Shown here piece by piece: positions 15,478-24,740 of a stretch of 38,979 nt of DNA. Location: positions 1 through 38,979 of the forward strand of contig NZ_VUNS01000037.1 in NCBI RefSeq assembly GCF_009695545.1. The letters are read 5' to 3'. The DNA is from Victivallis lenta (GTDB lineage: Bacteria > Verrucomicrobiota > Lentisphaeria > Victivallales > Victivallaceae). The notes under the pieces are model-generated. The model did no database searches. It was not told the origin of the DNA and worked only from the letters and a program-made list of their open reading frames with translations. Numbering within the stretch: the stretch's first letter is position 1; every line of letters begins with the position of its first letter. A program made the position numbers and the translations under genes.

Positions 15478-18400
15478 ATGCAGCAGACAATGATTCCGAA
15501 CAGCGGTATCATGACCGTGCCGCAGATTGCGGCGCCCCAGCTCGTCTATCTTGACTTTGACGGCGAGCTTGCCAGTTACAACGGCGAACTGCTCACCATA
15601 GACCGGGTCGAGGTGGAAGACTCCGGTCTCACGGAGCCGCAGATCGCCCGGATCGTCTCCGGACTCAATGAAGAATTCGAGGGACAGAACATCGTTTTTA
15701 CGGCGGAGAAGCCTGCTTCAGGCGAATATTCGACCGTGTTCATCGGCGGAACATCCGCGTTCGAGCCGTTCGGCTCCTTCGCCGGACTCGCGGAGACGGT
15801 GGATACAGGAAACGCCGTCCGGAACGACAATGCCTTTGTGATTCTCAAGGGCGGCGAGAGCATTGAGGCGATCATCGACACCATTGCCCACGAAACACAG
15901 CATCTCATCGGCACGCTTGACCACGGCGGCGAGGGACTCGGCCGTTATGCGTGGGTTGAAACGCTGTCGCTCTCAAATGTCTCCAGCAGCGGTTTGAAGA
16001 TCGGTCAGGATTCCGGCAACGATGCCGGTTATGTGAGTGCCTCCAGCGCGACATTGGTTTCAACCACGGTCAACTCTGGCGGATGTCTGAGCGCTTTCAG
16101 AGGTCAACTTACCTCTACTGTGGTCAATTCCAGTGGCGTTGTGTATCTTTCAAGAGGCAGCGCCACCGCTGCCACGATCAACGGCGGCAGGTTTCATCTC
16201 CGTCAGGCAACGTTGGTTTCAGCTACGGTCAGCAACGATGGTGTTTTGACGCTCTTCACCGGTTCCGTCAGTTCTGCCACGGTCAACTCTGCATCTATAA
16301 TAGTTTCCGGAGGCAGTGCGAATGGTATGACATTGAACAACGCGAGCATGTACATTCATTCCGGTGGTGTTGTCAGCGGTCTGGCCCTCACTTCCGGAGG
16401 TTATGCTTCCATTCAATATAGTGGACTGATATCCAGCGGAACGGTCTTTTCGAGTTCCTACATTCTCAACAGCGGCGGCGAGCTGAAAGCCATCAGACTG
16501 TCCGGCGGGCGGATTCATTGCGCTTACGGCGGTCAGGCAACAGGCATTACCGGGGTCAACGGTTCGCTGAGTATGGATAGCGGAGGAAAAATCCTGTCTG
16601 CCGCCATTGGCGGCAGTGCGGATTTTGAAATCCGCAACAATGGAATCGCTTCGTCCATGACTTCCTACCTGTCCGCCAGGATGGCGGTTAGAGGTGGCGG
16701 CTCCGCAGTCAATACCACGCTCAACAGCGCCACGGTCTTTGTCCGCAGCGGCGGATGCGTCAGGAATCTGAGCATGTCCCGCGGAATAATGTATCTGAGC
16801 GGCAGTGCCATTCTGTCCGGTTCCATTGTCAACGGCGGAAAGCTTGTCACAGGCGGTCTCGTCAATGCTTTCGGCGCAACTTACACTGTGAACCTTGCCG
16901 GCTACACTGGAACAGAGGTGACAGATGCGTTGGTGGACAATTATGCGAATCTGGCGTCCGTGAGCTATGCGGTCCGTGTCGCCTCCGACCAGCAGACCGG
17001 TGTCTATCGTCTGCTGGGGAATGCGGCGGATTTCAATCAGTTGATCACGCTGGATGTCGCGGGCATCTCCGCCTCTCCGGGAACGCTGAGCGTGGGAGGA
17101 AGCCTCGAAACGTGGAGTCATCGGTATGCCTTGACGCGAACCGGAAGCACCGTGGCGCTTCAGGTGACGATGAACGATCTTCCGGTGAAAATTTATTCCG
17201 ACGGCGTGATGGTTTCCGGCGGAAAGACCATCTCCAGTAAGACCATCTCCGGCTCCGGCGTGGTCATGCGGATTTCCGGCGGCGGCGTCGCCACGGCCAC
17301 AACAGTCAGTTCCGACGGCACGATTTTCATTTCCAGCGGCGGCGGTGCCTCCGGAATCACGGCACGCGGAAGCGGCACCAATGTTGAAAATCGCGGCGGC
17401 GTCATGACGGACTTCAGTCAATACGACGGATTCTCGTTGATCGCCGAAGGGGGGAGCGTCCGGAATCTGAATGCGTCAGGCGGGCAGGTGGCTTTTCTCG
17501 ACGCCACTCTCGGCGGAATGATCCATGCTGCTGTCTACGGCGCTATCGACGTATCGTCGCAGACGACGATAGACTTCTCCGTGGCGGACCATACGGCGGA
17601 CGGGACGGCGCTCATCACGCGCTGGAACAATATTGCCAACGGTACGAAGGCGAATTACACCATCACCGTCAAAGCTGACCAATCTGCCGGAACCTATATT
17701 CTCGCCACCGGAGCCGGAACCTTCAACCAGACTCTCACGGTGAAAAACGATACGGGTAGTGAATTCGGCACCATTGCGCTCGATGAAACGAAGCGGTTCG
17801 GCAATTCCTCTTATACACTGGGCAAGGACGGTATCAAGCTGACCTTGACGGTGGAAAAAGCGACGGCAACACGGGGCGACTTCGACGGGAACGGCATATC
17901 CGATATTCTGTTCCAGAATCTGGCGGATTCCGCCAATCCGCTGGGAGCATGGATGAACGCGGACAAAACGCAGTGGAACGGCGCGCTCGGTCCCGCTCCG
18001 AAGTCCGACTGGACCGTCTACGGCGCGTATGATTTCACAGGAAGCGGCGTCTGCGACATCATGTTCCGCAGCAAACGTGCCGACACCCAGTATGCGGTCG
18101 GATATTACGAGGACGGCGACGTTACGCAGTTCCGTACCATGGGTTGGGGCGTCACTGCCGAATGGGAACTGGCCGACGTGGGAGATTTCAACGGCAGCGG
18201 CAGGGCTGATATCCTCTGGAAGAACTCCTCCAACGGCTATCTCGGATTGTGGATGGATGGCACCGACCAGTGGGTGGCGCTCCCCGCCAGCAATCTCGGT
18301 TCCGGGCAGAGCCTCATCGGCATGGGAGACGTCAACGGCGACGGAAAGGACGACATCCTGATCAACTCCAACGGAGTTCTGGGCTACTGGGACATCACCG

Positions 18401-18774
18401 GAATCCTCGACGATACCAGCAGCACTCCGGAATGGAACGCATTCGGAATCCATGTCGGCAACGAATGGGAAACCATCGGCTGCGCCGATTTCGATGGAAA
18501 CGGAAAGGCGGACATCGTGCTGTGGCGGGACAGAGACGGTTATGTCGGTACCTATATGAACTGTGACGTCAACGATTTCCGAGGAATTTATCCCGGAGCA
18601 TCGAAAGATGAATGGGGGCTTCCGGGATTCGGCGACTACAACGGCGACGGCTGCGACGACGTGCTCGTCCGCAACCTCGCCAGCGGTGCGCTCGGTTATT
18701 GGGACGGCGCGGATGAGTTCAAGTGGAATGAGATCGGCAGCGGCGTCGACAGCACGTGGGCTGTCATTGCGTAA
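15478..18774 (+). CDS. Metzincin-like / strand-loop-strand repeat / FG-GAP protein (probable O-heptosylation target)
   Basis: This is a 1098-aa protein. Residues ~1-155: LVYLDFDGEL followed by HETQHLIGTLDH at 138-149, an exact HExxHxxGxxH zinc motif. Residues ~160-470: a series of ~18-20-residue strand-loop-strand repeats rich in Ser, Gly and Asn (SSATVNS, YIHSGGVVSG, FVRSGGCVRN). A second set follows an intervening domain at ~560-680. Residues ~795-1098: six FG-GAP-type calcium-binding units (GDFDGNGISDILF, GDFNGSGRADILW, GDVNGDGKDDILI, GDYNGDGCDDVLV and two more). There is no N-terminal signal peptide and no C-terminal beta-barrel, so it is not a classical autotransporter; the export route is unclear. 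TCAGGAGGT gives a strong start. Proteolytic activity is plausible but a Met-turn is not evident. Confidence 0.8.
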   Translation: MQQTMIPNSGIMTVPQIAAPQLVYLDFDGELASYNGELLTIDRVEVEDSGLTEPQIARIVSGLNEEFEGQNIVFTAEKPASGEYSTVFIGGTSAFEPFGSFAGLAETVDTGNAVRNDNAFVILKGGESIEAIIDTIAHETQHLIGTLDHGGEGLGRYAWVETLSLSNVSSSGLKIGQDSGNDAGYVSASSATLVSTTVNSGGCLSAFRGQLTSTVVNSSGVVYLSRGSATAATINGGRFHLRQATLVSATVSNDGVLTLFTGSVSSATVNSASIIVSGGSANGMTLNNASMYIHSGGVVSGLALTSGGYASIQYSGLISSGTVFSSSYILNSGGELKAIRLSGGRIHCAYGGQATGITGVNGSLSMDSGGKILSAAIGGSADFEIRNNGIASSMTSYLSARMAVRGGGSAVNTTLNSATVFVRSGGCVRNLSMSRGIMYLSGSAILSGSIVNGGKLVTGGLVNAFGATYTVNLAGYTGTEVTDALVDNYANLASVSYAVRVASDQQTGVYRLLGNAADFNQLITLDVAGISASPGTLSVGGSLETWSHRYALTRTGSTVALQVTMNDLPVKIYSDGVMVSGGKTISSKTISGSGVVMRISGGGVATATTVSSDGTIFISSGGGASGITARGSGTNVENRGGVMTDFSQYDGFSLIAEGGSVRNLNASGGQVAFLDATLGGMIHAAVYGAIDVSSQTTIDFSVADHTADGTALITRWNNIANGTKANYTITVKADQSAGTYILATGAGTFNQTLTVKNDTGSEFGTIALDETKRFGNSSYTLGKDGIKLTLTVEKATATRGDFDGNGISDILFQNLADSANPLGAWMNADKTQWNGALGPAPKSDWTVYGAYDFTGSGVCDIMFRSKRADTQYAVGYYEDGDVTQFRTMGWGVTAEWELADVGDFNGSGRADILWKNSSNGYLGLWMDGTDQWVALPASNLGSGQSLIGMGDVNGDGKDDILINSNGVLGYWDITGILDDTSSTPEWNAFGIHVGNEWETIGCADFDGNGKADIVLWRDRDGYVGTYMNCDVNDFRGIYPGASKDEWGLPGFGDYNGDGCDDVLVRNLASGALGYWDGADEFKWNEIGSGVDSTWAVIA

Positions 18775-18783
18775 AGGAAACGA

Positions 18784-19917
18784 ATGGAGCTCAAGAAAAT
18801 TCTTATTATTTTCGGAACAAGACCGGAAGCCATCAAAATGGCTCCGGTCGTCGCCGAGTTTCAAAGGCGCCCGGAATGTGAAGTCAAAGTCTGCTTTTCC
18901 GGACAGCACCGGGAGATGGTTGAACAGGTCCTTGAGGTATTCGGACTTGTTCCGGATTTCGATCTCGCTGTCATGAAAAAAGGACAGACGCTGACCGAAG
19001 TGACAACCGGTGTCCTTGCCGGAATGAAACGCCTGCTTGAACAATATGCGCCGGATATGGTACTGGTTCAGGGAGATACGACTACAGTACTGGCGGCCTC
19101 GCTGGCAGCGTTCTACCGCCGGATTCCGGTAGGGCATGTCGAGGCCGGATTGCGGACGGGAAACCGTTATTCGCCGTTTCCGGAAGAAATGAATCGGTTG
19201 CTCGCCTCCCGGCTGGCGACACTTCACTTCGCGCCGACGGAACGAGCCCGGAAAAATCTGCTGGAGGAAAAGATTCCGGAATCGGATATTTCCGTGACAG
19301 GCAATACCGTAATTGACGCTCTTCATATCGCGCTGAACCGACTGGATACCGATCCGGAGCGGCTGCAGCGGATGGAGGCGGAATTCTCCCATCTGAATCC
19401 GGCGCGGAAACTGATTCTGGTCACCGGTCATCGCCGGGAAAATCACGGTGACGGGATTCGGCAGATTTGCGCCGCCCTGAAACGTCTGGCGGCACGGAGC
19501 GATGTGGAGATCCTCTATCCGGTGCATCCCAACCCCAATATCCGAATGGTGGCCGAAAAAGAATTGGGCGACATGGAAGGGATTCAGCTCTGTCAACCAC
19601 AGGATTACCTTTCGTTTCTTTATCTCATGCGTCGCAGTTTTCTGATTCTGACGGATTCCGGAGGAATTCAGGAAGAGGCGCCCGCGCTGGGAAAACCGGC
19701 ACTGGTCATGCGGGAGAGTACAGAACGCCCCGAAGCGCTGGATGCCGGAACCATCCGCCTGGTCGGCCATGATCCGGAACGTATCGTCGGGGAAGCTGAA
19801 AAATTACTGAATTCCCCGGAGGAATACCGGCGGCGCTGCCGTCTCGCCAATCCTTTCGGAGACGGTTCGGCGGCCCGGAGAATCGCGGATATCGTACTGG
19901 AGCGCCTGTCGGAATGA
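18784..19917 (+). CDS. wecB: UDP-N-acetylglucosamine 2-epimerase (non-hydrolysing)
   Basis: This 377-aa cytoplasmic enzyme interconverts UDP-GlcNAc and UDP-ManNAc, a precursor for surface polysaccharides. Conserved elements are present in order: FGTRPEAIKMAPV, VQGDTTTVLA, VEAGLRTGNRYSPFPEEMNR, GNTVIDAL, VTGHRRENHG, YPVHPNPN and DSGGIQEEAPALGKP. Length is normal for the family. It lies 9 bases behind the repeat-protein gene and overlaps the next glycosyltransferase by ATGA, so the glycosylation run continues without a break. Confidence 0.95.
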   Translation: MELKKILIIFGTRPEAIKMAPVVAEFQRRPECEVKVCFSGQHREMVEQVLEVFGLVPDFDLAVMKKGQTLTEVTTGVLAGMKRLLEQYAPDMVLVQGDTTTVLAASLAAFYRRIPVGHVEAGLRTGNRYSPFPEEMNRLLASRLATLHFAPTERARKNLLEEKIPESDISVTGNTVIDALHIALNRLDTDPERLQRMEAEFSHLNPARKLILVTGHRRENHGDGIRQICAALKRLAARSDVEILYPVHPNPNIRMVAEKELGDMEGIQLCQPQDYLSFLYLMRRSFLILTDSGGIQEEAPALGKPALVMRESTERPEALDAGTIRLVGHDPERIVGEAEKLLNSPEEYRRRCRLANPFGDGSAARRIADIVLERLSE

Positions 19918-20966
19918 ATTTTGTCTTTTTCGCCGCTGTCGCATATGATTCCACCCTTGGCGGACGTACCCGGCAGCTGGCCGATATTTTGAGCTGTCGT
20001 CATCAGGTGCATTTCATCGAAATGCCCAGTTTGCGCCGCCCGATGCCCCGTCATGCCGTCAGGCGTGAAAACGGAGTATGGATCCATCATCTGCCGCCGT
20101 TGCCGGGCGGCTGGCGAATGGCGGGAACGAGCGGAGAAAAACTCTGGATTACCTATGCGGTCACCATGCTGCGGCGGACGCTTCCACCGGATTTTTTCGC
20201 CGTCGTCAGCAATCCGTTCTGGGAAGCGTTGACGGAACGGCTGGAGTCCGCTTGTCTGATCTACGACTGTCTGGATCACTGCTCAATCCATACAAAATCC
20301 TGTTACGCTCCGGCAGTGGCGGAGCGGGAACAACGCCTGGCCACCCGCTCCGGGCTGATTCTGGCCGTCAGCAGGAAGCTGACGGAGTTCTGGCAGGCCC
20401 GGTATCGGGAAAAAACGTTTTTTCTTCCCAACGGCTGTCCGGACTCATGGCTGAAGCTGGAACGCCGACAACCGCTGCGCCCCCTGGCTGGTTTTCTCGG
20501 AGCGCTGTATGAGTGGATCGATTATTCTCTGTTGGAACAGGTGGCGGACGCGCAGCCGAAGGTGCCGTTTGAGTTTACCGGTCCGGTTCGCGACCGGAAG
20601 AGTATTGCCGCTTTGCGGAAAATGCCGAATGTGAAATTTCGCACTGCCGTACCGTTCTGCCGGGCCGCGGAGGTCATGAGCCGTTATTCAGTCGGCCTGA
20701 TCCCTTTCCGGCATGACCCGGTTGCCGAATACAGCAATCCGTTGAAGATGTATGAATATCTGGCGTTGGGGATACCTGTGGTCAGCACACTTCCCGGTGA
20801 AGCCGGTTTGCCGGTTCATGTCGCCATCGGTGCGGCGGATTTCATCAGGCAGGTGCAGCGGCAATTGGAGGCACCGCCCCCGGCGGAGGAAATGAAGCGG
20901 GCCGTCGTTTCCCGCACCTGGAATTGCATTGCAACTGATTTGGAAAGGATTTTAGAGAAAATATGA
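19914..20966 (+). CDS. Glycosyltransferase (GT-B, GT1/4-like)
   Basis: This 350-aa protein has a GT-B shape: an N-terminal half opening MNFVFFAAVAYDSTLGGRTRQLADIL, a central YDCLDHCS segment and a C-terminal donor half with FFLPNGC, ...AEVMSRYSVGLIPFRHDPVAEYSNPLKMYEYLALGIPVVST. The latter is the E-x7-E-like nucleotide-sugar region. It resembles the second half of the large transferase that follows, suggesting a shared pathway. Acceptor and sugar are not deducible. It is joined to both neighbours by 4-base ATGA overlaps. Confidence 0.85.
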   Translation: MNFVFFAAVAYDSTLGGRTRQLADILSCRHQVHFIEMPSLRRPMPRHAVRRENGVWIHHLPPLPGGWRMAGTSGEKLWITYAVTMLRRTLPPDFFAVVSNPFWEALTERLESACLIYDCLDHCSIHTKSCYAPAVAEREQRLATRSGLILAVSRKLTEFWQARYREKTFFLPNGCPDSWLKLERRQPLRPLAGFLGALYEWIDYSLLEQVADAQPKVPFEFTGPVRDRKSIAALRKMPNVKFRTAVPFCRAAEVMSRYSVGLIPFRHDPVAEYSNPLKMYEYLALGIPVVSTLPGEAGLPVHVAIGAADFIRQVQRQLEAPPPAEEMKRAVVSRTWNCIATDLERILEKI

Positions 20967-23839
20967 AAAAGGACAGTCAGCCGGCAAATTCATCGCCCAG
21001 GCAGGGGGAAAATTATCTGGAAGTGTTGAAGCAATGCAATGACTTGCTTCTCGAACAGAAACGGCGTCTGGAAGAAGACCTTGAAAAGCAGCGGAAACTT
21101 TGCACTCTGTTGAAGCTGAAAGTACGGGAACTGGCGGACGCCAACCGGGCATTCGGAGCTGAGCGCAAGATCCAGGCCACGGAAATTGCCCGGCTCACGG
21201 CTCAGGTGCAAAAGGGACACGAAAAGATTTTCAATACGGCCTTTACCGCCGGCAGCATCACCAGACAGGTCATGGAATTGCTGAATTCCAGAAGTTTCGT
21301 CTGGACTAATTTTCTTCGCTACACCGACCGCACCCTGTTGAATTTCTCCATTCAAGGGAAAGTCAACTTTTTTCGGAAGGTTTCTTCCCGCATTCTTCGG
21401 AACAAACGGATGCAGCTGCCTTCCGCTCTTCAGGGGATCGACCGGGAACTGCAACTGCTGAATGCCGCGCTTTCGGAACTTTGCCATGAAGTCAATTTAG
21501 ACGGTTCCGGCTGTCAGGTTCCGGCAACTGTGGCGCCGCCGATACCGGAAATTCCGATCGCTCCGCCGTTTGAGGCAGTTACTCAGTGGAAACATATTTT
21601 TACTCCGGGGCGCGGAGAAGCGCCGAGCCGAACCGTTGCGATTGCCACGCTGCTTTTCTACGATGCAGACGGGCGGAACTACATGCACGGCGGAGCGGAA
21701 CGTTATCTGATCGAGCTTTTCGGCATCATTCAATCAATGGGATTTGAAGCTGTAGTCGTTCAGGCGGGCAACTCCGACTGGACTCTAGCCCATCATTGCG
21801 AATATGGGGAACTGCCGGTAACGGCGCTGCATTCGGAATTGCTTTTCAACTCCTTCAGCGAAGCAGTCAACCGGTGGCAGAATGAGAATCCCTGCGCCTT
21901 GATGATCTATTCGCCGTTTCTGATCGCTTCGCTTTATTCCGCCCCGAATTCCCTGGGAATTTCCCATGGAATTTTCTGGGACGATCCTCATTACCGCGTG
22001 ACGCAGGAAACGGTGATATTTCATCAGAAGGCTATCCGGCAGGCCATCGCCAACTGTCATGAATTGATATCCGTGGACACGAATACCGTCAACTGGTACC
22101 GTACCATGTGCCACGATGCGGAAGTCAAAATGAACTGCATTCCGAATTTCGTGAACCGGCGGGAGTTTCATCCGCTGCAGAACGCAGAGAAACGCCGAAA
22201 ACTGCGAATCGTCTATCCACGGCGACTCTATGCCGCCCGAGGATTCAACCTGGTGCTGGAGGTGTTTCCGGAACTGTTCCGGAAATATCAAGACATCGAA
22301 TTGGAACTGATCGGTCAGATCGATGACAACGCCCGGAAGCAGTTGAAGGATTTTCTTGGAAAATTCCACGGGCGCGTGAAACATCGCTGCTGTCCGCCGG
22401 AGGAGATGCCGGAGGTCTATCGCCGTGCGGATATCGTACTGGTGCCGACCTGCTATTCGGAAGGAACCAGCCTTTCATGCCTGGAAGCCATGGCGAGCGG
22501 CTGCGCGGTGATCGCCACCAATGTGGGCGGCTTGCCGGAACTCATCATCAACCGTTTCAACGGTCTGCTGATCGCTCCGGAAGCGGAGGCGCTGGCGGAA
22601 GCGCTGACGCAACTTATTGAACAGCCGGAATTGCGGCAGGATATTGCGGAAAACGCCTTGAAAACCAGTAAATGCTACGATCTTGTCCGCTGGCGGGACG
22701 AATGGCGCAAAGTATTGGAACGCAAGCTCGGAAAATCCCGGGAACGGCGAATTGAATTCGTTCAGCTGGCGGCTCCGGGGATGACTTGGAATGCAATGAA
22801 GCAGCGGCCTCAGCAACTCTTTCAGGCGTTGGCGCAAATGGGGTTCGAATCGACTTATATTTCCGATGAGCCGATGGTCAATCAATCTCTGCTCGGAGAT
22901 ATTCCTCCTCAATTGCACATCCAGCCCAACGGTTTCATTCCGAATTTGAACGGGAAATATCTTTATCTTTATTTTCCGAACATCATCTATCATCGCAATT
23001 TCACCTATGGCGAGCTGATTCGTAATTCAGACTGCAAAATCATTTTCGATATTCTCGACGATCCGTCGATCCACACCAATCCCGAGACCGGAAAGGCTGA
23101 TCCGGTATTCATGAACAATTTCGAAATGCTCCTGAAAAATGCCGATTTCGTCATCACCAGCGCCCGGCAGCTGTATGAAAAATATTCCGGAATCCGACCG
23201 GATATGAAGCTGGTATTCAACGGCGTGACACTGGAGGATTTCCGGCTTCGGACCGTTCCGGAGCGTCCCGCCGATCTGCCTGACGACGGGCGCAAGATCA
23301 TCGGTTATTACGGGGCTCTGGCGCAATGGGTGGATTTCGATCTGATTGAACAGGCTGCGAAGGCTTTGCCGGAACTGCACTTCGTCCTGATCGGCCTGAA
23401 TGTCAATGAAGAAGAGATATCCCGCGTCACCGCTCTGGGAAACGTTCATTTTCTGGGACTGAAACACTACAATCAACTGGCCGGCTATCTCCGGTATTTC
23501 GACGTGGCGACCATACCTTTTAAAATCAACCCGGTTACAGATGCCGCTTCGCCGATCAAGCTTTTTGAATATTGCGCTTCGGGAACGCCGGTTGTAACCA
23601 CCGGATTTGCTGAAGTCATGCAGTATCGGGAACAGGGCGTCATGGTAGCCGAAAGCCGGGACGATTATATTGCAAAATTAAAACAGGCCGCCGGCCTGAA
23701 AGATGAAGATTTGGAGAAACTGCGGAAAAAACTGGAGGCGCTTGCCGAATCCAATACCTGGGCGATTCGGGCTTCCATCATTGCGGACATGGTACGGGAA
23801 AAACAGGATAACACTGAGGAAACGGAAGATGTTCGATAA
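20963..23839 (+). CDS. Double-domain glycosyltransferase with N-terminal coiled coil
   Basis: This is a 958-aa protein. Residues ~10-95 are a long coiled coil (repeated LEEDLEKQRKLCTLLKLKVREL). Residues ~215-590 form a GT4 domain: MHGGAERYLIELFGI, PNFVNRREFHPL, then RIVYPRRLYAARGFNLVLEVFPEL and TCYSEGTSLSCLEAMASGCAVIATNVGGLPEL. Residues ~595-945 form a second GT-B domain: PGMTWNAMKQRPQQLFQAL, IFDILDDPSIH, VFNGVTLEDFR and ...TIPFKINPVTDAASPIKLFEYCASGTPVV. Two active sites on one chain suggest processive or sequential sugar addition, and the coiled coil may oligomerise it or dock it to the exporter. The start forms ATGA with the previous stop. Confidence 0.85.
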   Translation: MKKDSQPANSSPRQGENYLEVLKQCNDLLLEQKRRLEEDLEKQRKLCTLLKLKVRELADANRAFGAERKIQATEIARLTAQVQKGHEKIFNTAFTAGSITRQVMELLNSRSFVWTNFLRYTDRTLLNFSIQGKVNFFRKVSSRILRNKRMQLPSALQGIDRELQLLNAALSELCHEVNLDGSGCQVPATVAPPIPEIPIAPPFEAVTQWKHIFTPGRGEAPSRTVAIATLLFYDADGRNYMHGGAERYLIELFGIIQSMGFEAVVVQAGNSDWTLAHHCEYGELPVTALHSELLFNSFSEAVNRWQNENPCALMIYSPFLIASLYSAPNSLGISHGIFWDDPHYRVTQETVIFHQKAIRQAIANCHELISVDTNTVNWYRTMCHDAEVKMNCIPNFVNRREFHPLQNAEKRRKLRIVYPRRLYAARGFNLVLEVFPELFRKYQDIELELIGQIDDNARKQLKDFLGKFHGRVKHRCCPPEEMPEVYRRADIVLVPTCYSEGTSLSCLEAMASGCAVIATNVGGLPELIINRFNGLLIAPEAEALAEALTQLIEQPELRQDIAENALKTSKCYDLVRWRDEWRKVLERKLGKSRERRIEFVQLAAPGMTWNAMKQRPQQLFQALAQMGFESTYISDEPMVNQSLLGDIPPQLHIQPNGFIPNLNGKYLYLYFPNIIYHRNFTYGELIRNSDCKIIFDILDDPSIHTNPETGKADPVFMNNFEMLLKNADFVITSARQLYEKYSGIRPDMKLVFNGVTLEDFRLRTVPERPADLPDDGRKIIGYYGALAQWVDFDLIEQAAKALPELHFVLIGLNVNEEEISRVTALGNVHFLGLKHYNQLAGYLRYFDVATIPFKINPVTDAASPIKLFEYCASGTPVVTTGFAEVMQYREQGVMVAESRDDYIAKLKQAAGLKDEDLEKLRKKLEALAESNTWAIRASIIADMVREKQDNTEETEDVR

Positions 23840-24740
23840 ACTGGAAGATGTCACTTATACCTCCTTCGGCATTGTTCCGCAGGAGTTCTATAAAAACAAA
23901 TTCAATTCGGTTCCCAGTCACGATTATCTGTCCGATCCGGTAAACCGTTTTCTGCTCGGAGCTTCCCGAATCCGTCATCTCTGCCGGGAGCTTCAGGGGG
24001 GACGGGTGCTTGATCTCGGATGCGGATGCGGACCTTACGGCTTGACGCTCAAACAGCACGGCTATGCCGATCATCTGACCGGAATCGACCTGGATCCGGA
24101 TTGCACCAAACGCGCCGGAGAGTGTTATGATGAGGTCGTGACGCAGCAGGCGCTGGATCAGCTGCCTTTTCCCGATGGCAGTTTTGACGCCGTATTCAGC
24201 AGTGATTTTTTCGGGCATGTGGAGTTCCGTTACAAAGACGCCTTGATTGCGGAAGTTGCCCGCGTATTGCGTCCCGGCGGCCGGACCATCCATCTGATCG
24301 AAAGCGGAAATTACGACTACCTGCATTGCAATCAGGATGATCCGGATGATCCGCTCCGTAAGTACGTTTACGTGGACGGACATATCGGGGTGGAGTCACC
24401 GGTCGCGATCAAGCGGCGTTTCGAGCCGTATTTCGAGCAGATTCACCTGCGTAACGCCATGCTGTTTCCCTTTTTTACCGTCCAAGGGTTCATCAACAAT
24501 ACCGATGTTTTCGGCGAGGAGTTTTCGGCGCTGCTGCGAAAATTCTCTCCCGCCGAGGCGCAGGCGGCGGATATCGTCAGCGGTTTTATCTGCGACTATC
24601 TGGAACGGGAACTTTATCAGGAAAATCCGGCGAACCTAGATCCCACGCTGGAACGCAATCTGCCGCGAGTGTTGAAATATGAGTGCGGAATGGTCTTTCT
24701 TTCCGGGTTAAAAAAAACGGAGCAGGAATTCCATGCGTAA
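23829..24740 (+). CDS. SAM-dependent methyltransferase (class I, Methyltransf_11-like)
   Basis: This 303-aa enzyme carries motif I VLDLGCGCGPYG, motif II LTGIDLDPDC, and LPFPDGSFDAVFSSDFFGHVE with RVLRPGGRTIHLIE, the standard class I set. ATG 23829-23831 follows GAGGAAACGGAAG and overlaps the transferase stop by 11 bases; the earlier in-frame ATG at 23703 is rejected. In this operon it may cap or decorate a glycan; the acceptor is not known. Confidence 0.9.
   Translation: MFDKLEDVTYTSFGIVPQEFYKNKFNSVPSHDYLSDPVNRFLLGASRIRHLCRELQGGRVLDLGCGCGPYGLTLKQHGYADHLTGIDLDPDCTKRAGECYDEVVTQQALDQLPFPDGSFDAVFSSDFFGHVEFRYKDALIAEVARVLRPGGRTIHLIESGNYDYLHCNQDDPDDPLRKYVYVDGHIGVESPVAIKRRFEPYFEQIHLRNAMLFPFFTVQGFINNTDVFGEEFSALLRKFSPAEAQAADIVSGFICDYLERELYQENPANLDPTLERNLPRVLKYECGMVFLSGLKKTEQEFHA

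Noticed and set aside
15960-16860. CRISPR-like or DNA-level tandem repeat in the repeat-protein gene
   Set aside because: Repetition is at protein level with diverged codons; there is no conserved DNA repeat/spacer pattern, and no CRISPR array was found anywhere in the window.
15478-18774. Classical type V autotransporter (AIDA-I-like)
   Set aside because: Although strand-loop-strand repeats and a heptosyltransferase are present, there is no signal peptide and no C-terminal beta-barrel; the C-terminus is FG-GAP repeats.
17476-19770. Very long antisense open frame (764 codons) across the repeat protein and wecB
   Set aside because: It is antisense to two well-recognised genes, its translation is low-complexity and matches no family, and it results from codon bias on the sense strand.
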